64,000 nt of DNA from Pantoea vagans (GTDB lineage: Bacteria > Pseudomonadota > Gammaproteobacteria > Enterobacterales > Enterobacteriaceae), in NCBI RefSeq assembly GCF_004792415.1, contig NZ_CP038853.1:1550001-1614000 (forward strand). Direction: 5' to 3'. Below, one piece after another: positions 1 through 8,540 of this stretch (its first letter is position 1; every line of letters begins with the position of its first letter). The notes under the pieces are model-generated. The model saw only the letters and a program-made list of their open reading frames with translations. It had not been told where the DNA came from and made no database searches. Made by a program: the position numbers and the translations under genes.

Positions 1-1331
1 ATCCGGGCATGAAGATCCTCGACCAGGTGATTGAGCCGGTGGTTATTCACGGCACGATGACCCGCAAAGACGCGAAAGCCAAAGCGATCGGCCTGTTCCG
101 TGAGCTGGCGCTGCCCAATCCTGAGACCATTGGCGACCGGTTCCCGCACCAGGTGTCGGGCGGTCAGTTACAGCGCCTGATGACGGCGATGGCGCTGATT
201 GGCGATCCCGACGTCGTGATCCTGGATGAGCCCACGACCGCGCTGGATGTCACCACGCAGGTGGAAGTGCTGAAGGCGTTTCGCCGCGTGGTGGTGCAGC
301 GCGGCGTCACCGCGATCTACGTCAGTCACGATCTGGCCGTGGTGGCACAGATGGCTGACCGGATTCTGGTGCTGCTGCGCGGTAAAATGGCGGAGTATGG
401 CAGTACCGCGCACCTGATTGGCGCGCCGCAGGCGGAATACACGCGACTGCTGATGGAAGCGGCACGGCAGAAAGAGCGGCCCAGCAACTGGTGTCCGGCT
501 GCCGCCGATATTCAGCCGCTACTGGAAGTGCGCGATCTTAACGCCGGTTACGGCCCGCGCAACAGCGACGGCCAGCCGAAAATACGCATTCTGGAGGAGA
601 TTAACCTTAAGCTGTGGAAAGGGCAGGCGACTGGCATCATCGGCGAGTCAGGCTCGGGCAAAACGACGCTGGCTCATGCGATTGCCGGTCTCAACGCGCC
701 AAGCCACGGGCATATCCTGTTTAACGGCCACTATATTGCCGGCGATATGCAGAAACGTCCTGACAACGAGCTGCGGCGCATTCAGTATGTATTCCAGATG
801 GCAGATACCGCGCTGAATCCGGCCCACAGCGTTGAGCGTATCCTGTCGCGGCCGCTGACGCTGTTTCATGGCCTGAGTGGTGCAGCCCGGCAGCAGCGAC
901 TTTATCAGCTGCTGGATCTGGTGCAGCTGCCGCGCAGCGTGCTGTGGCGGCGTCCCTGGGCGCTCTCCGGCGGTCAGAAGCAGCGCGTCAATCTGGCGCG
1001 TGCGCTGGCAGCGGAGCCGGATCTGATTTTGTGCGATGAAGTGACCTCGGCGCTGGATACCGTGGTCGCCGCCGCCGTCCTCGACTTAATCAGCGAACTG
1101 CGTCGCGAACTGGGGCTCTCGGTGATCTTCATCAGCCACGACATGCATGCGGTGCGCGCGGTGTGCGACGAAATTGTGGTGATGAAAAGCGGTCGCATCG
1201 TCACCCAGCTGGCACGCAATGACTACGACAAGCCGACCAGCGAGCTGTATTTCGAGCGGCTGAAACGCGCGGTGCCGGAGCTGCGTCAGGGCTGGCTGGA
1301 TGAACATGAAGAGATTTTAAAAGCGGAGTGA
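1..1331 (+). CDS. Peptide/opine-type ABC transporter ATPase, two ATPase domains fused (5' partial)
   Basis: The reading frame is open from base 3, so the 5' end is missing. The visible first ATPase half lacks its Walker A but has the signature VSGGQLQR and Walker B VVILDEPTTALD. A complete second ATPase domain follows, with Walker A GESGSGKTT, signature LSGGQKQRVN and Walker B LILCDEVTSALD. This is the DppD-DppF fusion type found in peptide, nickel and opine importers, a cytoplasmic subunit that energises uptake. The permeases and binding protein should lie upstream of the window. The gene stands first in a co-directional catabolic block with an FAD oxidoreductase, an M20 amidohydrolase and an aminotransferase, which suggests import of a peptide-like or N-substituted amino acid. 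The substrate cannot be read from this subunit. Confidence 0.93.
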   Translation, partial: PGMKILDQVIEPVVIHGTMTRKDAKAKAIGLFRELALPNPETIGDRFPHQVSGGQLQRLMTAMALIGDPDVVILDEPTTALDVTTQVEVLKAFRRVVVQRGVTAIYVSHDLAVVAQMADRILVLLRGKMAEYGSTAHLIGAPQAEYTRLLMEAARQKERPSNWCPAAADIQPLLEVRDLNAGYGPRNSDGQPKIRILEEINLKLWKGQATGIIGESGSGKTTLAHAIAGLNAPSHGHILFNGHYIAGDMQKRPDNELRRIQYVFQMADTALNPAHSVERILSRPLTLFHGLSGAARQQRLYQLLDLVQLPRSVLWRRPWALSGGQKQRVNLARALAAEPDLILCDEVTSALDTVVAAAVLDLISELRRELGLSVIFISHDMHAVRAVCDEIVVMKSGRIVTQLARNDYDKPTSELYFERLKRAVPELRQGWLDEHEEILKAE

Positions 1332-1469
1332 GTGGCCGCTGAGCCTTACGGGCAACTGAATTTATCCGTCTGCGCAGTAGTGATGTGCAAGGCAGGCGGC
1401 GTGGGTCAGCGTACAGCGGCGATGTCGCCGTGCGCCAGACCCGATACTGACAACAGAGGTCATCTTGTT

Positions 1470-2801
1470 ATGCCTGCACCGATTCGTTATGTACAGGACA
1501 GTGCTGACTTTCCCGATTCCGCCGATGTGGTGGTGATTGGCGCCGGTATCGCCGGTGCCGCCGCCACCTGGGAGCTGGCGAAGCAGGGAGTGAAGGTGGT
1601 GCTGATTGAAAAAGGGCTGGTCGGCGCTGAGCAGTCGAGCCGCAACTGGGGCTGGTGCCGCCAGCAAAATCGCGATGAGCGTGAGTTGCCGCTGATTATC
1701 TATGCGCTGCAACGCTGGGGTGAGCTAAATGAAGAAACCGGTGAAGAGCTGGGTTTCCGCCGCAGCGGGCTGGTTTACGCCACCCAGGAGGAGTCGGATA
1801 TCGCAGCCTGGGATAAGTGGAACCAGATGGCGAAAGGCTATGGCATGCGCAGTTCGATTCTCACCGCAGAGCAGGCTAAAGCGATGACGCCCGGTAGCAC
1901 CACAAACTGGCTGGGCGGTCTCTCGTCGCCGACCGATGGTCATGCTGAGCCGCGCCTGGCCGCACCGGGGCTGGTGGCGGGCGCGCAGAAAAAGGGTGCA
2001 CTGCTGTTTCAGCAGTGCGCAGTCCGCGGGCTGGATATCGCCGCCGGACGGGTCAGCGGCGTCTGGACCGAGCGCGGTCTGATCAAAACCAGCCGGGTTA
2101 TCTGTGCCGCCGGGGCCTGGACCTCCATGTTCTGCCGTCGTCACGGCATCGACCTGCCGCTGGGCAACGTGATTGGCACTGCCTTCCGCACGCAGCCTAT
2201 TGAGCAGGCGATCGCTATGCCGCTCTACACGCCGGGCTTCGCCTGTCGCCCACAAATGGATGGCAGCTATACCGTCTCAGTCTCAGGCCGAGGACGTCTT
2301 GAGCCGGGCGCACAGGGGCTGCGCTATGCCCGTCAGTTCTATCCGACCTTTAAAAGCCGCCGCAAGAATCTGACCCTGAATCTCGGCCTGTCACCGTTCT
2401 TCAACGGCCCTGAGGCAATGGGCGGCTGGTCATTCGACCGCGAGTCGCCGTTTGAGCGGATGCGCATTCTCGATCCGGCTGCCGATGCAAAAATCGTAGA
2501 AGAGGGGCTGGCGGCAATGCGGCGTGAATATCCGGCGCTGGCGAATCTCCGGCTGGCGCAGTCATGGGGCGGCATGATTGACAGTACCCCGGACGCGATT
2601 CCGGTGATCTCCACCGTGGCGAAACTGCCGGGACTGGTGCTCTCGGCAGGTTACAGCGCCCACGGCTTCGGTATCGGACCGGGTGCAGGACGACTGGCGG
2701 CTGACCTGGCGACCGACGCCACACCCATCGTTGATCCTCAGCCGTACCGCTACAGCCGTCTGGTTGACGGCAGCGGACTTGACACGCCAGGCATGATGTA
2801 A
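1470..2801 (+). CDS. FAD-dependent amino acid/opine-type oxidoreductase (DadA/DAO family)
   Basis: 443 residues. The N-terminal dinucleotide fold VVVIGAGIAGAAATWELA binds FAD. A segment containing SSRNWGWCRQQ follows, typical of DAO-family oxidases and dehydrogenases acting on secondary or D-amino acids. The C-terminal SAGYSAHGFGIGPGAGRLAA closes the FAD site. I start at 1470 because an AGAGGT-like ribosome site precedes it and the family homology begins there. The same frame is open upstream to 1332, but that part has no conserved sequence. It lies 138 bases after the ABC ATPase gene and 11 bases before the acetyltransferase, so it is probably in the same operon. Expected role: oxidative deamination of an imported amine or opine-like compound. 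The substrate is unknown. Confidence 0.88.
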   Translation: MPAPIRYVQDSADFPDSADVVVIGAGIAGAAATWELAKQGVKVVLIEKGLVGAEQSSRNWGWCRQQNRDERELPLIIYALQRWGELNEETGEELGFRRSGLVYATQEESDIAAWDKWNQMAKGYGMRSSILTAEQAKAMTPGSTTNWLGGLSSPTDGHAEPRLAAPGLVAGAQKKGALLFQQCAVRGLDIAAGRVSGVWTERGLIKTSRVICAAGAWTSMFCRRHGIDLPLGNVIGTAFRTQPIEQAIAMPLYTPGFACRPQMDGSYTVSVSGRGRLEPGAQGLRYARQFYPTFKSRRKNLTLNLGLSPFFNGPEAMGGWSFDRESPFERMRILDPAADAKIVEEGLAAMRREYPALANLRLAQSWGGMIDSTPDAIPVISTVAKLPGLVLSAGYSAHGFGIGPGAGRLAADLATDATPIVDPQPYRYSRLVDGSGLDTPGMM

Positions 2802-2812
2802 GGAGAACGCGA

Positions 2813-3655
2813 ATGAGCCTGACCATACGCGCAATGACGCCAGATGATATTGAAACCTGTTTCACCTTAACGCAGCTGCTGAAATGGCCCCATCGCCGTG
2901 AAGACTGGCAGCTGGCGCTGCAGCTGGGCGAGGGCACGGTAATAGAAGAGCAGGGCAAACTGATTGGCAGCGCAGTACTCTGGCGCTGGGGTGACCATGC
3001 CGCCACGGTGGGACTGGTGATTATCGATAACCAGCAGCAGGGACGCGGCCTCGGCAAGCAGCTGATGCTGGCGCAGCTGGAAAAAGTGCCCGACGTTAAC
3101 GTGCGTCTGCATGCCACCGAAATGGGCAAAGGGCTGTATGAGAAGCTTGGGTTTGTCAGTTGTGGTGAGATCCGCCAGCACCAGACGCGTGCCGTGACCA
3201 CGCTGCCAGAGGTGGTGATACCCGCGGGGCTGAAACTGCGCCCGGCGACAGCAGCCGATCATGACACGCTGGTGACGCTGGATCAGCAGGCGCACGGCAT
3301 GCATCGCCCGGCGCTGATTGAGCATCTGCTGCGCGACTGCCAGACAGTGCTGTTGCAGGATGCGCAGCAGCGGATTCAGGGCTTTGCCAGCCTGCGCCGC
3401 TTTGGTCACGGCTGGGCGATAGGCCCGGTGATCGCAGCAGACTTTTCGATGGCTCAGGCACTGGTCGCCTCGCTAATGCAGTCGCTGCAGGGTGAATTTC
3501 TGCGCATCGACACCGACGCCGCGCTGCCGATGGCCGCCTGGCTTGACAGTCTTGGCATTCCGCAGGTCGATGCGCCCACCACCATGGTGCGCGGCACGCC
3601 CTGGACGCCGCAGGGTATGCAGGCATTTGGACTGATGACGCAGGCGATGGCCTGA
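2813..3655 (+). CDS. GNAT family N-acetyltransferase with C-terminal YitH-like domain
   Basis: 280 residues. The first half is a standard GNAT acetyl-CoA fold: the segment VGLVIIDNQQQGRGLGKQLM contains the pyrophosphate-binding Q-x-x-G-x-G loop, and EKLGF is the usual terminal motif. The second half (about residues 140-280) resembles the extra domain of YitH-type acetyltransferases. A clear ribosome site (AGGAGA) precedes the start. The stop overlaps the next start by one base (TGATG), so the two are translationally coupled. It probably acylates a small amino-group substrate in the pathway served by this cluster. The acceptor is unknown. Confidence 0.85.
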   Translation: MSLTIRAMTPDDIETCFTLTQLLKWPHRREDWQLALQLGEGTVIEEQGKLIGSAVLWRWGDHAATVGLVIIDNQQQGRGLGKQLMLAQLEKVPDVNVRLHATEMGKGLYEKLGFVSCGEIRQHQTRAVTTLPEVVIPAGLKLRPATAADHDTLVTLDQQAHGMHRPALIEHLLRDCQTVLLQDAQQRIQGFASLRRFGHGWAIGPVIAADFSMAQALVASLMQSLQGEFLRIDTDAALPMAAWLDSLGIPQVDAPTTMVRGTPWTPQGMQAFGLMTQAMA

Positions 3656-4581
3656 TGCATATCGTCTATAAATCGGAGCCGGAACGTGGGCGGATCTGGC
3701 AGCGCTGGCTGGCGGAACATGCGCCTGATATTCAGCTGCATCTCTGGCCGGAGACCGGTGATCAGGAGCAGGTTGAGGCGCTGGTCGCCTGGCAGCCACC
3801 CGAAGACATTCCGGCACTGTTTCCCCGGCTGAAACTGCTGTTCTCGGTGGGGGCGGGTGCCGACCAGTTTGATTTCAGCGCGCTGCCGCCTGACCTGCCG
3901 GTGATAAGAATGATCGAGCCGGGCCTGACGCAGGGCATGGTGGAATATGTCACCTTCGCGGTGCTCGGTCTGCATCGCGACATGCCGCGCTATTTCCATC
4001 AGCAGCGCCAGCAGCAGTGGCAGCCTCATGCAGCCATACCTGCCGGGCAGCGTCGGGTCGGCGTGATGGGGCTGGGCGAACTGGGGCAGGCTGCGTTAGC
4101 GCAGCTGGTGGCGCTGGGCTTTGACTGCGCAGGCTGGAGCCGCACACCGCGCGAGTGCCCCGGCGTGCGCTGCTGGTACGGCAACGATCAACTCGCTGAC
4201 TTCCTGGCGCACAGCGAGATTCTGGTCTGCCTGCTGCCGCTGACCGACACCACTCAGGGTTTACTGAATCAGTCGCTGTTCAGCCAGCTACCGCACGGCG
4301 CGGCGCTGGTACAGGCCGGGCGCGGCCCGCAGCTGAATGATGATGATCTGCTGAAGGCACTGGAGAGCGGTCAGCTGCGTGCCGCCGTCGTTGACGTCAC
4401 CGATCCGGAGCCGTTACCGCCGGGCCATCCCTTCTGGCACCATCCCGCCATCTGGCTGACGCCGCACATTGCCAGCCAGACGCAGAATGAGAGCGCCATT
4501 GCGGCGCTGCTGGAGAACCTGCGGCGCTACCAGCGTGGCGAGCCGCTGCACGGTGAGATTGACCGTTCGCGAGGATATTAA
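3655..4581 (+). CDS. D-2-hydroxyacid dehydrogenase (GhrA-like glyoxylate/hydroxypyruvate reductase family)
   Basis: 308 residues, the usual size of GhrA. The NAD(P)-binding Rossmann motif GVMGLGELGQAAL lies in the middle, preceded by a split substrate-binding domain (LLFSVGAGADQFD). Further on are the conserved arginine-containing VQAGRGPQL, DVTDPEPLPPGHPFW and the catalytic histidine region LTPHIASQT. It would reduce a 2-oxoacid to a D-2-hydroxyacid in the cytoplasm. In this cluster it could handle a ketoacid or glyoxylate made by the oxidoreductase or aminotransferase. It is coupled to the GNAT gene by TGATG and is followed within two bases by the M20 gene. Confidence 0.88.
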   Translation: MHIVYKSEPERGRIWQRWLAEHAPDIQLHLWPETGDQEQVEALVAWQPPEDIPALFPRLKLLFSVGAGADQFDFSALPPDLPVIRMIEPGLTQGMVEYVTFAVLGLHRDMPRYFHQQRQQQWQPHAAIPAGQRRVGVMGLGELGQAALAQLVALGFDCAGWSRTPRECPGVRCWYGNDQLADFLAHSEILVCLLPLTDTTQGLLNQSLFSQLPHGAALVQAGRGPQLNDDDLLKALESGQLRAAVVDVTDPEPLPPGHPFWHHPAIWLTPHIASQTQNESAIAALLENLRRYQRGEPLHGEIDRSRGY

Positions 4582-4582
4582 A

Positions 4583-5716
4583 ATGGAACATTTAGTGGCA
4601 CTGCGCCGCGACCTGCATACGCACCCGGAACTGGGTTTTCAGGAGCAGCGCACCAGCGACATCGTGGCGAACTTCCTGCACCAGCTGGGCATTGAGGTGC
4701 ATCGCGGCATCGGTAAAACCGGCGTGGTCGGGATACTGAAGAAGGGCAGCAGTGAACGCATGATTGGCCTGCGCGCCGACATGGATGCGCTGCCGATGCA
4801 GGACCAGAGCGGCACGGAATGGCAAAGTCAGGCAGAGCAGGTGAGTCATGCCTGTGGCCACGATGGTCATACCGTGATGCTGCTGGGTGCCGCTGAAAAA
4901 CTGGCGCGGGACGTCAGCTTTGACGGCAGCGTCTGCTTTATCTTCCAGCCAGCCGAAGAAGGACTGGCGGGTGCAAAAGCGATGATCGACGACGGTCTGT
5001 TCAGCCGCTTTCCCTGTGAGGCGGTCTACGCCATTCACAACTGGCCGGAACTGCCGCTCGGTCAGGTAGAGACCCGCCCTGGCCCGATTATGGCGGCGGC
5101 CGACCGCTTTGATATCCGGGTGCTGGGCGGTGGCGGTCACGCCGCGCAGCCTCACCTGACGCGTGACACTTTGCTGGCGACCAGTGAACTGGTGGTGCAG
5201 CTCAATACGCTGGTTTCACGCGCTTTGGATCCGTGCGAAACCGCGCTGCTTACCGTCACACGGATGCAGGGCGGCTTTTCACACAACATGATCCCGGCCG
5301 AGGCGAGTATCACCGGCACGGTGCGTACCTTCAGCCCGGCGGCCCAGGATACGATTGAAGCACGGCTGCGCCAGATGGCGGAGCACGTCACGGCGGCTCA
5401 TGGGTTGCACGCAGAGGTGAGCTATCAGCGTTACTACCCGGCGACGGTGAACAGCGCGACGGAAGCGCAGTTTTGCCTGGAAGCGCTGACGCAGGCAGAT
5501 ATCCCGGCTGACACCGCGGCCAGACCCGCGCTCACCTCGGAAGATTTCGCATTTATGCTACAGGCGCGTCCCGGTGCCTATCTGTGGCTGGGATCGGCAC
5601 CCTGTAAGCCATTGCACCATGCCGCATATGACTTCAACGATGCGCTGATCCCGCATGGCGTTAACGTTTTTGTCGCGCTGGTACGCCAGGCGCTGGCAGA
5701 GAAATTTCCCTGCTGA
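4583..5716 (+). CDS. M20 family amidohydrolase (amino-acylase / hippurate hydrolase type)
   Basis: 377 residues. Metal-binding motifs of M20D amidohydrolases are visible: RRDLHTHPELGFQE at the start, GLRADMDALPM, the HACGHDGHTVM ligand cluster, FQPAEEGLAGA and the late EDFAFM. I place the start at 4583, preceded by GAGGA and matching the family N-terminus; an upstream ATG at 4469 would add 38 unrelated residues inside the preceding gene. The family cleaves N-acyl or N-carbamoyl amino acids to the free amino acid in the cytoplasm. Next to a peptide-type importer and an aminotransferase, it probably releases an amino acid from an imported conjugate. Confidence 0.92.
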   Translation: MEHLVALRRDLHTHPELGFQEQRTSDIVANFLHQLGIEVHRGIGKTGVVGILKKGSSERMIGLRADMDALPMQDQSGTEWQSQAEQVSHACGHDGHTVMLLGAAEKLARDVSFDGSVCFIFQPAEEGLAGAKAMIDDGLFSRFPCEAVYAIHNWPELPLGQVETRPGPIMAAADRFDIRVLGGGGHAAQPHLTRDTLLATSELVVQLNTLVSRALDPCETALLTVTRMQGGFSHNMIPAEASITGTVRTFSPAAQDTIEARLRQMAEHVTAAHGLHAEVSYQRYYPATVNSATEAQFCLEALTQADIPADTAARPALTSEDFAFMLQARPGAYLWLGSAPCKPLHHAAYDFNDALIPHGVNVFVALVRQALAEKFPC

Positions 5717-5829
5717 ATGCAGCGGGATTTTGACAGGAAATGCCGCTGCCTGGGGAATTACGGCAGCGTGAGAAACCAGCGGGTTGCGATACTTGAGCCA
5801 ACCGAACGTTACGTGGATGAGGGTTTAAA

Positions 5830-7146
5830 ATGCAGAATGTCATGGCAGAGCAGCAAGCATACTCCGATAACAGCCTGTTACTGGATGCACGCGAGCAGAA
5901 CGTGCCGCGCGGTGTAGTGACCGCCCATCCGCTGGTGATTGAACGCGCCAGAGGCAGTGAAGTGTGGGACGTTGAGGGCAATCGCTATCTCGACTTTGTT
6001 GGCGGCATCGGCGTGCTGAATGTCGGCCACAATCACCCGGCGGTAGTCAATGCGGTAACCCGCCAGCTTGGTCTGGTGTCACACGCCTGTTTTCAGGTGG
6101 TGGCCTATCCGGGCTACATCGAGCTGGCGCAGCGGCTGAACAAACTGGTGGGCGGCGATGAGGCGTACAAAAGTGTCTTCTTCACCAGCGGTGCCGAAGC
6201 GGTGGAAAATGCGGTGAAGATTGCCCGCTCATACACCCAGCGCCCCGGCATTATCGCGTTTGATGGCGCGTTTCATGGCCGCACCCTGCTGGGCGTTACC
6301 CTGACCGGCATGTCCGCGCCATACAAACAGAACTTTGGCCCGTTCCCCGGCGACATCTACCGTCTGCCCTTCCCGAATCCACTGCACGGGGTGACGGAAG
6401 CGGACTGCCTGAAGGCGCTGGACCAGCTGTTCGCGGTGCAAATCCTGCCGGAGCGTGTGGCGGCGATTATCATTGAACCGGTTCAGGGCGACGGCGGCTT
6501 CCTGCCAGCCGGACCAGCCTTTATGCAGGCGCTGCGTCGCATTACCAGCCAGCACGGCATTCTGCTGATTTGTGATGAAGTGCAGTCCGGCTTCGGACGC
6601 ACCGGCACGATGTTCGCTTTCCAGCAACTGGGTATCAAACCGGATTTAATCACCCTGGCGAAAAGTCTGGGCGGCGGTCTGCCGATTTCCGGCGTGGTGG
6701 GACGGGCGGCGATCATGGATGCGCCCACGCCTGGCGGGTTAGGCGGCACCTACGGCGGCAATGCGCTGGGCTGTGCGGCAGCGCTGGCGGTGCTGGATCT
6801 GTTTGAACAGGAGAACCTGCTGCAGCGTTCCTGTCAGCTCGGCGAACAGCTCAATGCCCGTCTGCGACAGCTGGCGGATAAATATGCCTGCATCGGTGAC
6901 GTGCGCGGCGTGGGCTTTATGCAGGCGGTGGAAATTCTCGATTTCGAAACCGGACGTCCCGATGCGGCGCTGACTCAGAAGATCCTCGACAGCGCCTGTC
7001 AGGAAGGCCTGCTGCTGATCAAGTGCGGCCTGCATCGCAACACCATCCGTTTCCTGGCACCGCTGGTCACCACCGACTCACAGCTGGAAGAGGCGCTGCA
7101 TATTTTCGATATTGCGCTGGCCCGTGCCACTGGCCGGCTGGGTTAA
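5830..7146 (+). CDS. Class III PLP-dependent aminotransferase (GabT-like 4-aminobutyrate aminotransferase)
   Basis: 438 residues, standard for the family. The fold is full length: FVGGIGVLNVGHNHP, the phosphate-binding FTSGAEAVENAVKIAR, AFHGRT, the acidic LICDEVQSGFGRTG and the PLP lysine K278 in TLAKSLGGGLP. Closest by eye to GabT/PuuE enzymes that move the amino group of 4-aminobutyrate or a similar omega-amino acid to 2-oxoglutarate. It begins 113 bases after the M20 gene behind GAGGG. The true start may be this ATG or the one four codons on. Omega-amino or ornithine-like substrates remain possible. Confidence 0.92.
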   Translation: MQNVMAEQQAYSDNSLLLDAREQNVPRGVVTAHPLVIERARGSEVWDVEGNRYLDFVGGIGVLNVGHNHPAVVNAVTRQLGLVSHACFQVVAYPGYIELAQRLNKLVGGDEAYKSVFFTSGAEAVENAVKIARSYTQRPGIIAFDGAFHGRTLLGVTLTGMSAPYKQNFGPFPGDIYRLPFPNPLHGVTEADCLKALDQLFAVQILPERVAAIIIEPVQGDGGFLPAGPAFMQALRRITSQHGILLICDEVQSGFGRTGTMFAFQQLGIKPDLITLAKSLGGGLPISGVVGRAAIMDAPTPGGLGGTYGGNALGCAAALAVLDLFEQENLLQRSCQLGEQLNARLRQLADKYACIGDVRGVGFMQAVEILDFETGRPDAALTQKILDSACQEGLLLIKCGLHRNTIRFLAPLVTTDSQLEEALHIFDIALARATGRLG

Positions 7147-7311
7147 ACCGCATTCCTCATTGATTTTGTTAGAGTAATTTGAAAATCTCCCGCTGGTATA
7201 ACCACTGCGAAGCGCTGGCGCGTTTACGGTAAAGCATGTTATATCTTCGGGAGGTTCTGAACATTTGATTGAGCGCCTGGCCCAACAGGCTCTGACAATG
7301 AGGGGGGTGCT

Positions 7312-7824
7312 ATGAACGGCTTAATGAAACTCGACCGCATCGACATCAACATCCTGGTGCAACTCCAGAAAGATGGCCGTATCAGCAACGTTAACCTCGC
7401 CGACGCCGTAGGCCTCTCGCCCAGCCCCTGTCTGCAACGGGTCAAACGTCTGGAACAGGCCGGTTTTATCACCGGTTATGAAGCGCACATTAATCTCACC
7501 CGCATCACCGATTCAGTGACCGTCTTTACCGAAGTCACCCTGTCGGGCCATCGCCGCGAAGACTTTATGAAATTTGAAAGTGCGATGCGCGACGTCGATG
7601 AACTGATGGAGTGCCATCTGATCACCGGCGGCTATGACTATCTGCTGCGCTTTATTACCCGCAGCATTGAACATTACCAGGAAGTGATTGAGAAGATGCT
7701 CGACGCGCAGATCGGCATCGATAAGTACTTCAGCTATATCGTCATCAAATCCCCCATCATGAAAAGCAGCGTGCCGTTACGATCGCTCATCGGCAAACAT
7801 AACTCAGTCGAATTCGGCGTATAA
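7312..7824 (+). CDS. Lrp/AsnC family transcriptional regulator
   Basis: 170 residues. An N-terminal winged helix-turn-helix (MKLDRIDINILVQLQKDGRISNV onward, with LSPSPCLQRVKRLEQAGFI as recognition region) is followed by the RAM ligand-binding and oligomerisation domain (VTLSGHRREDFMKFE, ECHLITGGYDYLLR). It has the length of Lrp rather than AsnC. The start chosen has a strong GAGGGGGGT ribosome site; the next ATG four codons in is also possible. It lies 165 bases after the aminotransferase gene and is the obvious local regulator of the surrounding amino-acid-derivative cluster. Confidence 0.92.
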   Translation: MNGLMKLDRIDINILVQLQKDGRISNVNLADAVGLSPSPCLQRVKRLEQAGFITGYEAHINLTRITDSVTVFTEVTLSGHRREDFMKFESAMRDVDELMECHLITGGYDYLLRFITRSIEHYQEVIEKMLDAQIGIDKYFSYIVIKSPIMKSSVPLRSLIGKHNSVEFGV

Positions 7825-8075
7825 CGGGCGGTCGCCCCTCGCCACCTCCCCGGTGGAGAGGGCGGCCACACGCATTATCTCTGTCTGCTGTTCACCACAC
7901 CCGCCTTTGCTCACAGACCGGCTTCCTGTTCCTTTAACCTTTGCGATTTTTCCCTCAGCATAAAATTTTTTCCCTGCCCAAAATTCAGTCGCTCTGTCCG
8001 GTTTTGTCGCGTGCTACGGCCTCAATCGTTGAGCGAACCCTTTTACACTGAATTCAACCGATACAAGGAGTTGTC
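7825..8075 (+). other. Intergenic spacer with GC-rich hairpins after the Lrp-type gene
   Basis: The first 50 bases contain overlapping GC-rich inverted repeats (GGGCGG/CCGCCC-type arms around 7827-7875) that could end transcription of the regulator, but no T-run follows. The remainder, up to the AAGGAG site before the GNAT start, is AT-richer and should hold the promoter of the next operon. I could not settle on a specific promoter. Confidence 0.4.
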
Positions 8076-8522
8076 ATGGACTCATTACAGATTGCTGACC
8101 AGCAGTGGCAGCGCGATGCGTTCACTGTCTCTACCGATCGCCAGCGGCTCGATCTGGCCTGGATCCACATCCAGCTGGCGGAGAAATCCTACTGGGCTAA
8201 AGGCCAGCCGGAAGCGAAAACCCGGCGGGCGATTGCCGGTTCGCTGCCGTTTGGCCTCTATCACCAGCAGGAACAGATTGGCTTTGCCCGACTGATCACC
8301 GACTACACCCGCTTTGGCTGGCTGTGCGACGTGATGATTGATGAAAGCTGGCGTGGTCACGGGCTGGGCAGCTGGCTGGCGACCTGCGTCCGGGAACACC
8401 CGGAGCTGCAAACGGTGCATCGCTGGATGCTCTCGACCCAGGATGCGCATGAGGTCTACCAGCGGCTCGGCTGGCGTGTGGTGCAACATCCCGAGACGCT
8501 GATGGAATTTCCCCCTTCCTGA
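8076..8522 (+). CDS. Small GNAT family N-acetyltransferase
   Basis: 148 residues. Conserved GNAT features: FARLITDYTRFGWLCDVMIDE as the core strands, ESWRGHGLGSWL as the acetyl-CoA loop, and DAHEVYQRLGW near the end. Preceded by AAGGAG. It lies just upstream of hyuA with an 18-base gap, so it probably opens that operon. The acceptor substrate is unknown. An overlapping longer frame from 8011 is a shadow. Confidence 0.9.
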   Translation: MDSLQIADQQWQRDAFTVSTDRQRLDLAWIHIQLAEKSYWAKGQPEAKTRRAIAGSLPFGLYHQQEQIGFARLITDYTRFGWLCDVMIDESWRGHGLGSWLATCVREHPELQTVHRWMLSTQDAHEVYQRLGWRVVQHPETLMEFPPS

Positions 8523-8540
8523 CACTGGAGTTAACCCGAT

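Noticed and set aside
2401..3201. 266-codon frame on the minus strand
   Set aside because: It lies opposite the FAD oxidoreductase and GNAT genes, has no ribosome site or recognisable domain, and has the composition expected of the antisense of high-GC coding DNA.
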